This document shows, piece after piece, positions 54,705 to 55,574 of a stretch of 55,574 nucleotides of DNA (its first letter is position 1; every line of letters begins with the position of its first letter). The position numbers and the translations under genes were made by a program. A model generated the notes under the pieces. The model was not told the origin of the DNA. It saw nothing but the letters and a program-made list of their open reading frames with translations, and searched no databases. This DNA comes from a virus: IMG/VR virus record IMGVR_UViG_3300002053_000020, positions 1 to 55,574 of that record; one strand, given 5' to 3'.

Positions 54705-55574
54705 ATGGGAGCGACGGTATCTTCCGTCCTCGCCTCAGCCATAGTCTCAGAAGTAAGGGTAGCAAGCAGTATTAGTGTCCAAGCGGTGAATGTAGTCATC
54801 GAACGGGCACAGGCTTCGGCCTCTCTGTTTGCTGCTGTCGGAACCGCAACGGTATCAATAGAGTTACCGCAAACGGCGATTCAAGCTGCTTTGATAGAAG
54901 CCACATCCTATCTCGACGAGGCTGGATGGTATAAGCTCTACCAAGACGTAGTATCGGCAAACGATAGCATCTCCCTTTCTATAGAAAAACTAAGGGTTGA
55001 TTCTTTCTCTAGTAACGATGCGGCGGCTAAAGCTGTTGAGAAACCATTTAGTGATTCCTATGGAGTTACTGATGTTATCGTAGTAACAATTGTTATACTA
55101 CGAAGCTTCTCTGATAGCGTTGCGATATCTGATGCCAACATCATTGATGTAGATAAATTACTATCTGATGCGGTTGTTGCTACTGAGAGTTTGGCTAAGG
55201 ACGTGGGCAAATCAATGTCCGACGCGTCCGTACTCAATGATAAGTTATCAAAGAGTATAGCCAAGCCTGCGTCAGACACATTTGCTGTTAGTGATAGTGA
55301 GAGACGAAACGTATCCAAGTTGGTTGTTGACACAATAACAACATCCGACTCTGCTACGAAAAATGTATCCAAGCAAATACAGGATACGTCAACTATCTCT
55401 GATGCATCTGTAAAAGATATGGCAAAGGCTTTGACTGAAGGCTTTGTTTCATCAGATGTATTCACTAGGTTAGTACAATTCAATCGTAGCTTCAATGATA
55501 CGAGCATCGTAACTGAGGCACTGAGTAAGCAGTTCAGTAGACCTCTGGCAGACTCGGCAACAATAACGGATGCC
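54705..55574 (+). CDS. repeat-rich tail protein, 3' end outside the window
   Basis: Open to the right edge: 290 codons without a stop. From residue 90 onwards the product repeats a unit of about 18-20 residues with [S/D]-D-x-x-x-x-x-D/S-x-x-K (for example DSVAISDANIIDVDK, DAVVATESLAKDVGK, DASVLNDKLSKSIAK, DTFAVSDSERRNVSK, DTITTSDSATKNVSK). Such arrays form long, flexible tail or fibre proteins. The missing C-terminus is probably the fragment at 1-40. Confidence 0.75.
   Translation, partial: MGATVSSVLASAIVSEVRVASSISVQAVNVVIERAQASASLFAAVGTATVSIELPQTAIQAALIEATSYLDEAGWYKLYQDVVSANDSISLSIEKLRVDSFSSNDAAAKAVEKPFSDSYGVTDVIVVTIVILRSFSDSVAISDANIIDVDKLLSDAVVATESLAKDVGKSMSDASVLNDKLSKSIAKPASDTFAVSDSERRNVSKLVVDTITTSDSATKNVSKQIQDTSTISDASVKDMAKALTEGFVSSDVFTRLVQFNRSFNDTSIVTEALSKQFSRPLADSATITDA

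Noticed and set aside
1-55574. CRISPR array, transposon, integrase or att site
   Set aside because: No regularly spaced identical repeats, transposase, recombinase or tRNA-edge duplication was seen.
1-55574. Direct terminal repeats at the two window ends
   Set aside because: The first and last bases share no visible repeat; the ends look like an arbitrary cut in a circular map.

Overview
The window reads as an essentially complete genome of a tailed bacteriophage (Caudoviricetes). It has a large terminase, a roughly 700-residue portal, a scaffold, a major capsid protein, connector and fibre genes, a lysis cassette and phage replication genes, and no cellular housekeeping genes. Embedded Rz/Rz1 spanins, a lipobox and many signal peptides point to a Gram-negative host; the host itself cannot be named from the sequence. 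A T7-like set of large internal virion proteins, with no tape-measure, sheath or tail-tube gene, favours a podovirus-like particle (inference). No integrase, att site or obvious CI/Cro-type repressor is seen, so a lytic lifestyle is likely but unproven. No DNA polymerase or RNA polymerase was found.

Layout. The + strand structural block 44135-55574 (small and large terminase, portal, Lys-rich and disordered virion proteins, scaffold, capsid, connectors, repeat-rich tail protein) appears to continue at position 1 (tail and fibre genes, oxygenase-like genes, lysis cassette, phosphoesterase, internal virion proteins, and a 3009-residue polyvalent protein ending at 20683). The two window ends therefore look like one cut in a circularly permuted map. 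The - strand block 26690-20664 carries an ERF annealing protein, a wHTH protein, tRNA-Tyr preceded by a structured non-coding stretch, a Gp49-like protein, a Cas4/RecB-like nuclease, HTH and Zn-ribbon proteins, a DUF3310 protein and a MazG-like protein. An AT-rich divergent region (26691-27099) has iteron-like repeats, a terminator and a promoter and is the best candidate origin. The + strand block 27100-31794 encodes a primase-helicase, an HNH nuclease, a resolvase-like nuclease and small proteins, and ends at a strong terminator. The long - strand block 42269-31882 is accessory: a class II glutamine amidotransferase-like protein beside a COOH-NH2 amidoligase, several signal-peptide proteins, and many very small overlapping genes. 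A second divergent region (42270-42692) precedes an orphan + strand gene and a tRNA cluster (CAU, Trp, Asn, Gly).

Main points of interest. (1) The major capsid gene is split by a perfect 14-bp tandem duplication (51619-51646); removing one copy restores a single 313-residue frame. (2) The amidotransferase/amidoligase pair predicts a phage-encoded peptide or small-molecule amidation system. (3) The giant virion protein carries two zinc-peptidase-like motifs. (4) A highly foldable non-coding segment lies directly upstream of tRNA-Tyr. (5) Related TTAC-loop hairpins occur in the leaders of two accessory genes. (6) Two tandem 2OG-Fe(II) oxygenase-like genes follow the fibre genes. Several real-looking micro-genes shorter than 60 codons were found by reading the overlaps and are included below.
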